DNA from: Acidimicrobiaceae bacterium
GTDB lineage: Bacteria > Actinomycetota > Acidimicrobiia > Acidimicrobiales > RAAP-2
Reading direction: 5' to 3'
Assembly (NCBI GenBank): GCA_027306605.1
Contig: DAHUZK010000004.1
Coordinates: forward strand, 1-34,488
Length of the DNA stretch: 34,488 nucleotides
Translations under genes and position numbers: made by a program
Notes under the pieces: generated by a model
Database searches by the model: none
Told to the model about the DNA's origin: nothing
What the model saw: the letters and a program-made list of their open reading frames with translations, nothing else
In this document: piece after piece, positions 8,257 to 16,550 of the stretch
Position numbering within the stretch: the first letter of the stretch is position 1
Layout of the letters: each line of letters starts with the position of its first letter

Positions 8257-8676
8257 TCAGCTGCTCGAGCACTCCCGGCACAGCCCGGTGATCTCGACCA
8301 CGTGTTCGAGCGCGGAGAACCCGTGCTCCTCGCCGAGCCGCCGAGCCAACGCCTCGAGGTCGGCCGCGTCAAGTTCCACCGTGCGGCCGCAGCGGCGGCA
8401 CACCAGGTGGTGATGGTGCACCGGGGAGCCGCAGCGGCGATACAGGGTCTCGCCGCTCTCCGCCCTCAGGCTGTCAATTTCTCCGGTGCCGGCGAGGGCC
8501 CGGAGTTGGCTGTACACGGTGGCGAGGCCGATGCGCTCACCCGCCTCGCGGAGGCGGGCGTGCAGGTCCTGGGCGCTCGTGAACTCGTCGGTGCGATCGA
8601 GCAGGCTCGCGATGGCGCGCTTTTGACGGGTCTCTCGAGCCCGGGGGCGAGAAGTCTCCGTCGACGAAGCGGCCAC
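8257..8676 (-). CDS. Fur-family metal-dependent transcriptional regulator
   Basis: About 139 residues with the Fur layout: a winged-helix DNA-binding part (RQKRAIASLLDRTDEFTSAQDLHARLREAGERIGLATVYSQLRAL), then the hinge and dimerisation part with PVHHHHLVCRRCGRTVEL. Cysteine pairs at 93/96 (CRRC) and 133/136 (CREC) form the structural zinc site; His88-91 lie at the regulatory metal site. The compact size and CxxC pairs resemble Zur, but Fur, Zur, Mur and PerR cannot be separated by eye. Start is uncertain: in-frame GTG codons at 8676, 8694 and 8697 and TTG at 8685 are all possible and none has a strong SD. It ends directly against the convergent ABM gene. The MhuD-like gene at 3.4 kb is a plausible but unproven target. 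Confidence 0.85.
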   Translation of the reverse strand: MAASSTETSRPRARETRQKRAIASLLDRTDEFTSAQDLHARLREAGERIGLATVYSQLRALAGTGEIDSLRAESGETLYRRCGSPVHHHHLVCRRCGRTVELDAADLEALARRLGEEHGFSALEHVVEITGLCRECSSS

Positions 8677-8774
8677 CTCGGGCAATCTACCCACCACCGG
8701 GTGGGCCGCAGGCCGCAGGGGCGCGCTCTCGGGGCCTGCGACCAGGGAAGACGTCGGCGATCGAGCCTCAGGTC

Positions 8775-10433
8775 CTAGACCGGCTTGCCCGCCTTGCACC
8801 AGGCGTTGGCCGGCACGCCGGCGCAGGGATTGGGCATCGTCGCCAGCTTGGGAAGCGGGTGCATCACGACCCCGGTGAAGCTCGGGTAGTGGTCGCTGGC
8901 CGCGCACGCACCAAACCCGGTGTCGCAGAGCACCTGGGCAAGCAGTGTCGCGTTCGTGTTCGGTGCCTTGGTGATGGTCCCGCACTTGGCCTGCGCCGAC
9001 TCGAGGTTGGTCGGCACGCTCCCCTGGGGCGCCGCGTTGTGCTGGAAGCAGTTCTGCAACTCATGGGCCTCGAGGGTGAGCTCGCCGAAGTCCACGTTGG
9101 TCGGGTTGCCGAAGAACCCATCGTTCGTGAAGGTGTTGTGCACCAGCGCGTCTCCCTGGGGGTCGTAGACGCAGCCGAAGCCGGTGACCTCGGTGCCGCC
9201 GGTCTTCGAGCAGCTTTGCCCAAGGATCGGCGGGTTCTCGTCGGGATAGGGCACGAAGAGGATGCCCCACGCCCCGTTGTTCGAGAAGTGGTTGTCCATC
9301 ACCGTGTCGTTCTTGCCACCAGAGAGCGTCATGCCGGTCCCGGTCGGGCCGTTGCTGGCCGAGCCGGCCTGGGGCACGTTCGGGTTGTTGTTGTTGACGA
9401 AGGAGTTGTCGATCGCGACCCAGCAGGAATGGGTGTGGGTGATCGGGCTGGTCTTCCCGTTGGGGCACGCACCGTTCTGGGGGGCCGGCGGGTCGGCGTC
9501 GATCTGGGTGTTCGTATCGAGGCCGTCCTTGTTGTTGTCGAACTGGGAGTGCTCAATCACGAGGGGCCCGCCCGAGTTCGTCCCCGAGTACCCGAGGGCG
9601 TTGTACTCCATCCAGGCATGGTCGACGACGGCGTCACACACCTGGCGGCAACCGCCGATGTACATGCCCGAGTCGTTGAAGTTGCTGGCGTAGATCTGGT
9701 TCCACAGACCACCTGACGAGCTGGAGGAGAAGATGCCGTAGGTGGCGGCCGTCTGCTCGGCGTCAGCCACCGTGCCGTCGGGACCGAAGAAGGTGGAGGT
9801 CGCCGTCAGGTACGTGCCCTTGTAGCCGTGAAGGCCGACCCTCCCGGTGCCCTCGCCGCCGTTCCACCAGATCTCGTTGCCCGAGTCACCCTTTCCTCCG
9901 AGGTAGTTGCAAACCGTGAGATTGTCGATGCTGACGTTGTTGGCCTCCCACACCACGATGCCGTTGCGGCCGCGGGGTGCCCCGGCGCCGGTCCCACCCG
10001 GCGCCGGTCCGAAGTCCTGCCACTGGGCAGCGTTGTCGCAGGGCTGGGGCGCGCCCGCCTTGGTCCCGTCGACGATCACGCTGTTGCGGTTCATGCCCCG
10101 AAGGTGGAGGTTGGGCGTCGAGATCAGGACGCCGCCATAGTCGCCGTGGTCGAGGTTGTAGGTGCTCGGGGCGTAGACGCCGGCCGCCGCGGCCGACTCG
10201 TCGTTGGTCTCGTGGTAGTCGCCAGGACCGATCAGGATCCAGTCGCCGGGTTTGGCGGCGTTCACCGCCGACTGGATGCTCGAGAACTGTCCCCGCTTGC
10301 CGTGGAACGACCCGACGAGCAGGACCCGGGGAGCCGACGACGCCGAGGCCGTCACGCTCGGAGCGACGAGCGCCGTGGTGCCGAGCCCGGCCGCCAATAC
10401 AAGGGTGGCCGCCCACCGATGCGTTTTCATCAT
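8775..10433 (-). CDS. Secreted right-handed beta-helix (NosD/CASH-like) protein
   Basis: The 552-residue product begins MMKTHRWAATLVLAAGLGTTALV, a typical Sec signal peptide with likely cleavage after ASA near residue 30. The mature protein starts GSFHGKRGQFSSIQSAVNAAKPGDWILIGPGDYHE, the usual opening of parallel beta-helix proteins (pectate-lyase/NosD type), and continues with Asn-rich turns such as NNVSIDNLTVCNYLGG, DNNKDGLDTNTQID, DNSFVNNNNPNV and DNHFSNNGAWGILF. Many cysteines (about a dozen) probably form disulfides outside the cell. Such folds bind or cleave polysaccharides, but no catalytic triad is recognisable. The ATG at 10433 was picked over the nearby TTG and second ATG because a run of six G lies 6 bases upstream. 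It is probably transcribed alone or after the upstream methyltransferase. Confidence 0.8.
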   Translation of the reverse strand: MMKTHRWAATLVLAAGLGTTALVAPSVTASASSAPRVLLVGSFHGKRGQFSSIQSAVNAAKPGDWILIGPGDYHETNDESAAAAGVYAPSTYNLDHGDYGGVLISTPNLHLRGMNRNSVIVDGTKAGAPQPCDNAAQWQDFGPAPGGTGAGAPRGRNGIVVWEANNVSIDNLTVCNYLGGKGDSGNEIWWNGGEGTGRVGLHGYKGTYLTATSTFFGPDGTVADAEQTAATYGIFSSSSSGGLWNQIYASNFNDSGMYIGGCRQVCDAVVDHAWMEYNALGYSGTNSGGPLVIEHSQFDNNKDGLDTNTQIDADPPAPQNGACPNGKTSPITHTHSCWVAIDNSFVNNNNPNVPQAGSASNGPTGTGMTLSGGKNDTVMDNHFSNNGAWGILFVPYPDENPPILGQSCSKTGGTEVTGFGCVYDPQGDALVHNTFTNDGFFGNPTNVDFGELTLEAHELQNCFQHNAAPQGSVPTNLESAQAKCGTITKAPNTNATLLAQVLCDTGFGACAASDHYPSFTGVVMHPLPKLATMPNPCAGVPANAWCKAGKPV

Positions 10434-10502
10434 CGCCAACCCCCCAACGATCGGGTGCCGACCCTACCGAGGCCGCGGAACCGGTGCCACGCCGTCGGCC
10501 GA

Positions 10503-11477
10503 TCAGCGTTCGCCGACGATCACGTCGGCGAGGGCCGAACCCGAGGGCAGCCTGGTCCGCCGGCCCCGCCAGCCCGTCCGCTCGAGTGCCCGTGCGAAGT
10601 AGTTCTCGTCAAACCCGAGCTCGAGCCAGCCGTGGGTTCGGGTTGACCACAGCGAATAGCCGTCGAGACGGAGCCCCCAGGGATAGCCGAGCGGTTGGAT
10701 CGGTTCGCCCGCCCACAGCACCCGTCCCCCGGGTCCCACGACCCGTGTCAGCTTGTCGAGCATCGCCATGTGGTCGGCGCAGTGGTGGAACGACTCGTAG
10801 AAGATCGCGGCATCGAACGGAGCCTCGGGCTCGAACTCGAGCATCCCGCTGTGCACGACGTGCAGGCGCTCGGGTTGCCGACTGCGCCGTTCGGTCAGGG
10901 CGCAGAAGCGCTCCTCGACCTCGACGGCGGTCATCTCGAACCCCATCTGCGCGAGATCGTTCGTGAGATTGCCCCAACCCGAACCGAATTCGACGACGCG
11001 GGCGGGGGGTGCGAGGCCGAGGGTGGAGATGATGAATCCCCGCGCCACGAGCTCCTCGCCGACAACCGCGGTCGAACCGGTCGAGTACGGATACGGCGCC
11101 GCAACCGCCTCGTCGAGGTTGAAGGGGCTTGCCTCGTTCTCGATCGAGTACTCGGGTCGACCCGAGACTCGGTGGTAGAGGTCCCACACCCAGGCCTCGT
11201 ACTCCTTGGAGAAGGGATCCTCGGGATGACCCTGGGGGACCGCCATGGTGAGGCCGCGGAGGTATTCGCGCGCCGCGTCCTCCGAGACGGTGAAGAGCCG
11301 GGCCGCCTCCTCGAGCTCGGCGTCGAGGTCCTCGAGCGCGACGACCCGCGGCGGCCGATGCCCGCGCATCGTGCGGATCCGATCGGTCACCGGAGCCGGG
11401 AGAACGCCGGCGATCGAACGCCGTACGCGGGCCGCCGGACCGAGCGGCACCGAGAGCGATACTGGGGTCGAACGCAT
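10503..11477 (-). CDS. SAM-dependent methyltransferase (class I)
   Basis: This protein of about 324 residues has a class I methyltransferase core: VVEFGSGWGNLTNDLAQMGFEMTAVEVEE (161-189) is motif I plus the acidic end of strand 2, FDAAIFYESFHHCADHMAML (221-240) is motif IV, and VVGPGGRVLWAGEPI (246-260) is motif V-VI. An N-terminal helical part of about 150 residues precedes the core, including a conserved-looking ENEASPFNLDEAVAAPYPYSTGS. The substrate is not evident; enzymes of this shape often modify sugars or lipids. The start is uncertain: ATG 11477 has a GGTGGG SD at about 8 bases, while GTG 11390 would remove 29 residues. It is divergent from the FtsH-like gene, sharing a 277-bp regulatory region. 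Confidence 0.75.
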   Translation of the reverse strand: MRSTPVSLSVPLGPAARVRRSIAGVLPAPVTDRIRTMRGHRPPRVVALEDLDAELEEAARLFTVSEDAAREYLRGLTMAVPQGHPEDPFSKEYEAWVWDLYHRVSGRPEYSIENEASPFNLDEAVAAPYPYSTGSTAVVGEELVARGFIISTLGLAPPARVVEFGSGWGNLTNDLAQMGFEMTAVEVEERFCALTERRSRQPERLHVVHSGMLEFEPEAPFDAAIFYESFHHCADHMAMLDKLTRVVGPGGRVLWAGEPIQPLGYPWGLRLDGYSLWSTRTHGWLELGFDENYFARALERTGWRGRRTRLPSGSALADVIVGER

Positions 11478-11603
11478 CGAAGCAGCCCACCATGAACGCG
11501 CCCACGGCCGCAACGGTCCGGACGTCGGGGCCGTGGGACGCCTCCCGAGGAAATTTCCACTTTCCCAGGTGACGAGTGGTGTGGGACGCTAGAGAGACGT
11601 AGT

Positions 11604-11617
11604 GCAGTGCACACTGC
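11604..11617. promoter_or_regulatory. Inverted repeat GCAGTG-CA-CACTGC, candidate operator
   Basis: Two perfect 6-bp arms separated by two bases lie in the divergent region between the methyltransferase and the FtsH-like gene, about 140 bp upstream of the latter's start. This is a typical dimeric-regulator geometry. The bound protein is unknown. Confidence 0.4.
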
Positions 11618-11620
11618 CTG

Positions 11621-11650
11621 TGGTGCCTCCCGGGGAACCGCATGGCACCA
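11621..11650 (+). promoter_or_regulatory. Stem-loop in the leader of the FtsH-like gene
   Basis: TGGTGCC (11621-11627) pairs perfectly with GGCACCA (11644-11650), enclosing a 16-nt loop that can form a small inner GG/CC helix. It precedes an SD-sequestering hairpin about 70 nt further on, so the leader is probably structured. It matches no riboswitch class that I recognise. Confidence 0.4.
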
Positions 11651-11721
11651 GGGGCGAAGCGTTGATCCGCCGGGCACAGATGGTCGCCTGGCTGGCGGGG
11701 AGCGAGTGGCGAAACCGACGC

Positions 11722-11746
11722 CCTTTCGGACTGTCGAACCGAAAGG
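11722..11746 (+). promoter_or_regulatory. SD-sequestering hairpin before the FtsH-like gene
   Basis: CCTTTCGG (11722-11729) and CCGAAAGG (11739-11746) are perfect 8-bp arms with a 9-nt loop. The 3' arm contains the AAAGG of the SD (AAAGGA, 11742-11747), seven bases before the GTG start at 11755. When folded, the ribosome site is hidden. This fits a thermosensor, protein-binding or ligand-controlled translational switch, or simple damping of expression. Confidence 0.6.
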
Positions 11747-11754
11747 ACGAGTGT

Positions 11755-13656
11755 GTGAGCAGGGCGCACCAACCCACCCACCAGGACTGTGCTGACGGCG
11801 ACACGCCACGAGCGGTCATTGCTCCCGACTCCAGCGACGCCGCCATCGCGGCGGAACGCAGACGCGAGCGGACCGTCGAGATGCTCGCATCTCCCCATGG
11901 GATCCACACCGGGGCAGACGTCGCGGTGGCGCGCGAGCGCGCCCGCCAGCGGAGACTCCTGGTGCTCGCCCTGGTCCTCTTGCCGATCGCGGCCTGGCTC
12001 TTGGTCCGCGTGCTCGTCTGGCACCGCTACGGCTTCACGTTGCCGCATATCCCGAGCACCTTCACCCCGTACCTGCCCGGCGTCGTGCTCCTCGTCGTGC
12101 TCGTTCTTGCCATGGTCGGCTCGCTTCTTGGCGGCGGAAGGTCGCCCCACGTGCTGTTTCGACCGAGTGAGATCGACGTCCACTTCGACGACGTCCGGGG
12201 CGCCGAGGTCGTCGTGGAGGAGGTCCGCAAGACCCTGAACCTCTTCCTCGCCCATCGCACCTTCGCCGAGGAGATGGGGGGAACCCCGCGTCGGGCCATC
12301 CTCTTCGAAGGTCCCCCGGGGACCGGAAAGACCTATCTCGCGAAGGCCTTGGCCGGCGAGGCAGGCGTTCCCTTCCTCTTCGTCTCTTCGTCGGCCTTCC
12401 AGTCGATGTACTACGGCGCGACCAACCGCAAGATCCGCGCCTACTTCAAAGCACTCCGCCACTACGCGCGCCGCGAGGGTGGCGCGATCGGGTTCATCGA
12501 GGAGATCGACGCGATTGGCGCCTCACGATCCGGTCGTGGCTTCGGGCACCGTGAGGGCATCGCCGGAGTCGTGAACGAGTTGCTCATCCAGCTCCAGTCC
12601 TTCGACACGCCGACCTTTGGCACCCGGGTGCTCGGCGCACTGGTCGACTTCGCCAACCAGTGGCTCCCTCGCGGGCGCCAGTTCACCAAGCCGTCGTGCG
12701 CGCCGGCCAACATGCTCGTCATCGGGGCAACCAACCGGGCCGACGATCTCGATCCGGCCCTGCTCCGTCCGGGACGCTTCGACCGGTCGATCTACTTCGA
12801 CCTGCCGACCCGCGCCGGTCGCCGTGAGATCATCGACTACTACCTCGCGAAGAAGGCGCACGCCGTCGAGCTCGACGATCCGGCCCGTCGTGAGGCCCTG
12901 GCCGGGATGACCGCCGGCTATTCGCCGGTGATGATCGAACACCTGCTGGACGAGGCCCTCGTCTGGGCGCTGCGCCGTGGTGCCGATGCCCTCTCGTGGG
13001 CCGACATCACTCGGGCGAAGATGACCAACGAGATCGGGCTTGCGAACGGCGCCCTCTACACCGAGGCCGAGCGTCGCCTGATCGCGACCCACGAGGCTGG
13101 CCACGCGACCGTCGCGTGGCTGGTCGGCCGGGGCCGGACACTCGACGTGCTCACTATCGTGAAGCGCAAGGAGTCCCTCGGCCTCCTCGCCCACTCGGAC
13201 ACCGAGGAGCGCTTCACGCGAACGCGCAGCGAGATGCTGGCGATGATCCAGATCGCCATGGGAGGCATGGCGGCCGAGGAGCTCTTCTTCGGCGAGACTT
13301 CGTCGGGCGTTGCCGGAGACCTCGCAATGGCCACGGCGACCGCCTGTCAGATGATCGGCGTGCTCGGCATGGGGACCTCGCTCATCGTAGACAACTCGTC
13401 AAGCCTCACCGCGCCGAGCGACGTCGCCTCCAGGGTCTTGACCCACGACGACGGGCGAGCTGAGGTCGAACGGCTGCTCGCCCGCTCGAAGGACGAGGCC
13501 CGCTCGATGCTGAACGAGAATCGCCACGTGATCGAGGCCCTACGCGACGCCCTTCTCGAGCGTGAGGAGCTGGTCGGACCGGAGATCACGTCGGTGATCG
13601 CAACGGCCCGGCCCGACGGCCTGCGGCCGCCCACCACCGAGACGCTCCGGGTGTAG
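11755..13656 (+). CDS. FtsH-like membrane AAA+ zinc metalloprotease
   Basis: The 633-residue product has two N-terminal membrane segments (about 68-88 and 106-126) with a short loop between them, then an AAA+ domain and a peptidase domain, as in FtsH. Walker A is GPPGTGKT (186-193). Walker B reads GFIEEIDAIG (246-255), with Glu where FtsH normally has the Asp of FIDEID. The second region of homology is present (NRADDLDPALLRPGRFDRS, 327-345). The zinc site is HEAGH (446-450) with a further acidic ligand in GDLAMAT (Asp522). About 35 extra residues (285-319) sit between the helix after Walker B and the sensor strand. It would extract and degrade membrane or misfolded proteins. The GTG start is fixed by AAAGGA at seven bases; that SD is in a hairpin. 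It converges with the pilin operon, four bases between stops. Confidence 0.88.
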   Translation: MSRAHQPTHQDCADGDTPRAVIAPDSSDAAIAAERRRERTVEMLASPHGIHTGADVAVARERARQRRLLVLALVLLPIAAWLLVRVLVWHRYGFTLPHIPSTFTPYLPGVVLLVVLVLAMVGSLLGGGRSPHVLFRPSEIDVHFDDVRGAEVVVEEVRKTLNLFLAHRTFAEEMGGTPRRAILFEGPPGTGKTYLAKALAGEAGVPFLFVSSSAFQSMYYGATNRKIRAYFKALRHYARREGGAIGFIEEIDAIGASRSGRGFGHREGIAGVVNELLIQLQSFDTPTFGTRVLGALVDFANQWLPRGRQFTKPSCAPANMLVIGATNRADDLDPALLRPGRFDRSIYFDLPTRAGRREIIDYYLAKKAHAVELDDPARREALAGMTAGYSPVMIEHLLDEALVWALRRGADALSWADITRAKMTNEIGLANGALYTEAERRLIATHEAGHATVAWLVGRGRTLDVLTIVKRKESLGLLAHSDTEERFTRTRSEMLAMIQIAMGGMAAEELFFGETSSGVAGDLAMATATACQMIGVLGMGTSLIVDNSSSLTAPSDVASRVLTHDDGRAEVERLLARSKDEARSMLNENRHVIEALRDALLEREELVGPEITSVIATARPDGLRPPTTETLRV

Positions 13657-13660
13657 ATCC

Positions 13661-15685
13661 CTACGGGGCGACGCAGTTGCCGGGCGAGTTGGGATAGCTG
13701 CCGTAGTTGTCGCTGTAGGTCCACACCCCCGGCAGGGCGGTCCCGATGCAGTTGACGCCCTGATTGACCGCGGTCGAGGCGATCGACCACCGCGGGGTTC
13801 CCGGATCCAGGTAGTCGGGCACGTTCACATACTCGAGCCGACTGTCCCAGATGTAGTACTTCGAGTAACCCGAGGCCACGCTGTTGCCGCTGAACGTCCC
13901 GACCGCCGGGCGATAGTCCTGCGAGATCGACCCGTAGACATCGAGCGTGCCCTCCGTCGCGTAGCCGTAGGGATTCGAGCCGTTGCCGGAGACCGTGTAG
14001 TTGTTAACCCCGAACCCGTCGTTCAGGGCCAAGATGGCGGCGTCGATCGTGAGGCCCGAGCCGCCCGACGGGTCGCAGTACGGCGCGGGCTGGGCGCCGG
14101 GCTGGCCGCAGGTCGTCATCACGTAGTTGTAGTAAAGAGGCCGGTTCACCTCGACGTACGCGAACGCGATCAAGCCCAGGGCGTCATTCGTGCCGGTCGA
14201 GTTGTATACGCACTGGTTCGAGAAGGTGCTGTTGAAGCTCGAACCGCAGTCCTGATAGGTGATGTTCCCGTCGACGATGATGTCGTTCTGGGTCGAGATC
14301 GTGAGATCGCCGGTGACCGTCCCTTGGACGAAGGCATCTCCCTCGCAGTCCGGACTGGAGGTCTGGCCGTAGTACATCCCCAACTGTGAGTAGTTGCCCG
14401 ACCCGCTCTGACCGTCGAAGGGGTTCGCGTAGGACTGGCATGTCTGACTCGACGGAGTGTTCTCGACGTAGACAACCCCGTTCGCCGGCACCGGCACGTT
14501 GGAGTTGCCTCCGGCGTAGCACTCGTTGTTGTTGCCCGTGTTGAGGTCCTGGTTCGAACCCGAGGTCTGGTTGTACTGCGTCCCCGAGTTCGTGGTGTAC
14601 GGAGTGTTGGGGCTGTTGACGGTCATGTACTCGGTTGATCCCGAGTTGTGCAGGGTGATGGTGGTCGGGCCCGAATACACACAGCCGTTCTCAGCCGCGA
14701 TCGACTCGAGCGAGGTGTCGGTCGTTGGCAGGGGCTCGAGCTTCGCGTTGTAGGAGCTGTTGGTGGTGTTATAGGTACCCACGTCGCTCGAATTGGCCTG
14801 TGCGCAGGTACTCGGGGTGCCGTGCCCGTCAAGCGGCGAGACGAACAGGCAGTTGGGGTCGTGGGTCGTCACGACGCCGGGGTCGGCACTTGATCCAAAG
14901 TTCGGGTCGTTCGCCACGTAGATGGAGTCGTTCGAGTAGACGGGGCCGTACAGCGTGTCACCTGGGCCGAAGTACACGGCAGCGCAGTTCGAGCTGTTGA
15001 AGTTGCCCGGGTTCTGGGTATCGGGGCCCGCGTAGTTGTTGTTCCAGTCGTAGGTGCACGTCGAGGTGTCCCCGGTCGCCGGTACCGTCGACTCGTAGTT
15101 GCTCCACCAGATGTGGGTGAGAAAACCGTTCTCGGGGACCAGGTACACGTATGAGCTCTGGTAGGTGATGTTCAGACCGCTCTGAGCCGCCCCGTACACG
15201 AGCTCCTTCACGTAGTCCAAGGTCTGACCGGCGGTGGACGAAATCGAGCTGCAGGCGGTGTTGAAGCACAGCGCCGGGTTGGTCCACATGTAGTACTCGG
15301 TGACGGGGTTGGCGCTGCTTCCCTGCACCGTCGTCCAGCTGTTGAGCGGCACCAGCTGGGAGGACGGGCAGGTCAGACTCGACGAGGAGGTATCGGACGA
15401 GTTGCAGTTCACGATGTTCGGGTTGTTGTTGGCCGCGGCCAGATAGGTGTCGATTCCCGACTGGAGCGCCCGATAGGCGAGGTGTTGCACAACATCGCTC
15501 GACACGAGCGGATCATGCTGCATCACCGTGGCGGCCAACGTCCCGGCGCTGAGCGAAAGCAGGAGGATGATCCCGATGACCAACCCCATGGCCGCCTGAC
15601 CCGCGCTGCGGGCGCGAGCGAGAGCACGCTCGGGGCCCGAGGATTGCAACCGGTAGACGACCGGCCTCCACGAGATCCTGTACAT
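13661..15685 (-). CDS. PilX-like minor pilin component, large extracellular protein
   Basis: The 674-residue product has a basic N-terminus (about 1-30) and one hydrophobic helix (AAMGLVIGIILLLSLSAGTLAATVM, about 31-55), after which the rest is Asn-, Ser-, Thr-, Gly- and Tyr-rich with many cysteines, typical of an exported protein. The helix and the following SSDVVQHLAYRALQSGIDTYLAAAN resemble PilX-type pilus assembly proteins, which have no classic G^FxxxE site. A stretch near residues 420-460 (VQGTVTGDLTISTQNDIIVDGNITY) has bactofilin- or beta-helix-like turns, as seen in long PilX-type proteins. It is the third gene of the pilin operon, starting one base after the PilW-like stop. The exact role (tip complex, adhesion) is inferred from the neighbours. 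Confidence 0.7.
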   Translation of the reverse strand: MYRISWRPVVYRLQSSGPERALARARSAGQAAMGLVIGIILLLSLSAGTLAATVMQHDPLVSSDVVQHLAYRALQSGIDTYLAAANNNPNIVNCNSSDTSSSSLTCPSSQLVPLNSWTTVQGSSANPVTEYYMWTNPALCFNTACSSISSTAGQTLDYVKELVYGAAQSGLNITYQSSYVYLVPENGFLTHIWWSNYESTVPATGDTSTCTYDWNNNYAGPDTQNPGNFNSSNCAAVYFGPGDTLYGPVYSNDSIYVANDPNFGSSADPGVVTTHDPNCLFVSPLDGHGTPSTCAQANSSDVGTYNTTNSSYNAKLEPLPTTDTSLESIAAENGCVYSGPTTITLHNSGSTEYMTVNSPNTPYTTNSGTQYNQTSGSNQDLNTGNNNECYAGGNSNVPVPANGVVYVENTPSSQTCQSYANPFDGQSGSGNYSQLGMYYGQTSSPDCEGDAFVQGTVTGDLTISTQNDIIVDGNITYQDCGSSFNSTFSNQCVYNSTGTNDALGLIAFAYVEVNRPLYYNYVMTTCGQPGAQPAPYCDPSGGSGLTIDAAILALNDGFGVNNYTVSGNGSNPYGYATEGTLDVYGSISQDYRPAVGTFSGNSVASGYSKYYIWDSRLEYVNVPDYLDPGTPRWSIASTAVNQGVNCIGTALPGVWTYSDNYGSYPNSPGNCVAP

Positions 15686-15686
15686 C

Positions 15687-16550
15687 TCAGCCCACCATCG
15701 GCTGATAGTCGGACGATTCCGGTGAAAGCAAATAGACCGTGCTGTCGTCCTCGGATTGACCGCCGGCGGTCCGACCGGTCGACACACCGTTCACCTGGAG
15801 GTCGATGGTGACCGCGTAGATCTCATCGCTCTTGCAGTTCGCGAGCGGGTCGCTCGACGATGTCGGGGTGCTGGTACAGGTGGCGAAGTCCGTAGCGTCG
15901 TCACTGTAGAAGCACGATGGAGAGGAGCAGTCGCTTCCCACCTCGGGTGTCGTGGTCGTCGTGACCCCCGAGCTTGAGGTCGAATTGACGAGGAGGGTGT
16001 ACACAAACAGCGTGGCGTTGTCGTTTGCGTTCGACAGACCGTTGACCGTGATCAGAGTTCGGGCCGTCCCCCATGTACACCCGCTTCCCGTCGGGGGGCA
16101 TGTGCTTGCGTTCGCACGAGCCTCGGTGACCGTAAAGGTGCCTCCCGCGTCGCAAAGTCCCGTGCTCGGAGTCGTCGACTGGCAACTGGCGACGATCTTC
16201 GCCGGGCCGTTTGCGTCACCGATGTTCGTGTAGAAGGTCATGGAAGTCGGTGACGTCGCCGCGGTGACGAACGGGGGGTTGGGCACGCCATTCGTGGCCG
16301 GACCTGGTTCGACGGCGGACCGGAAGAGTCGCTGGAGGTTTGTAGAGACCGGGAGCAACTGGTTCACGTTCGTGTAGGTGTTGTTGACGCGAGCAACGGT
16401 GGCGAAGATGGTGTCGACGATGGGCACCGTCATCGCGAACAAGACGAGCAAGGTCACGAGGGCGATACTGAGCTCGACCAACGTCACACCCGATTCGTCG
16501 CGTTCGACGTCGTCACGGTCACCTCGAAGGCGTTGGCGGGTTGTACGCAT
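15687..16550 (-). CDS. PilW-like type IV minor prepilin
   Basis: The 287-residue protein has a short basic leader then a class III prepilin site: DESG^VTLVELSIALVTLLVLFAMTVPI, with Gly at -1 (about residue 21) and Glu at +5 (about 26). A prepilin peptidase would cut after the Gly, and the helix would then polymerise into a pilus. Downstream, VNQLLPVSTNLQRLFRSAVEPGP resembles PilW-type minor pilins. The remainder is Ser/Thr-rich with several cysteines. Its ATG shares one base with the stop of the PilV-like gene (TGATG), so the two are translationally coupled. Gene order V-W-X matches the minor-pilin operons of Pseudomonas and relatives, where they prime pilus assembly. Confidence 0.85.
   Translation of the reverse strand: MRTTRQRLRGDRDDVERDESGVTLVELSIALVTLLVLFAMTVPIVDTIFATVARVNNTYTNVNQLLPVSTNLQRLFRSAVEPGPATNGVPNPPFVTAATSPTSMTFYTNIGDANGPAKIVASCQSTTPSTGLCDAGGTFTVTEARANASTCPPTGSGCTWGTARTLITVNGLSNANDNATLFVYTLLVNSTSSSGVTTTTTPEVGSDCSSPSCFYSDDATDFATCTSTPTSSSDPLANCKSDEIYAVTIDLQVNGVSTGRTAGGQSEDDSTVYLLSPESSDYQPMVG

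Noticed and set aside
11621..11720. Known riboswitch class before the FtsH-like gene
   Set aside because: GGGGAACC and GGGGCGAA recall parts of ydaO, but the other conserved parts and the pseudoknot are missing.
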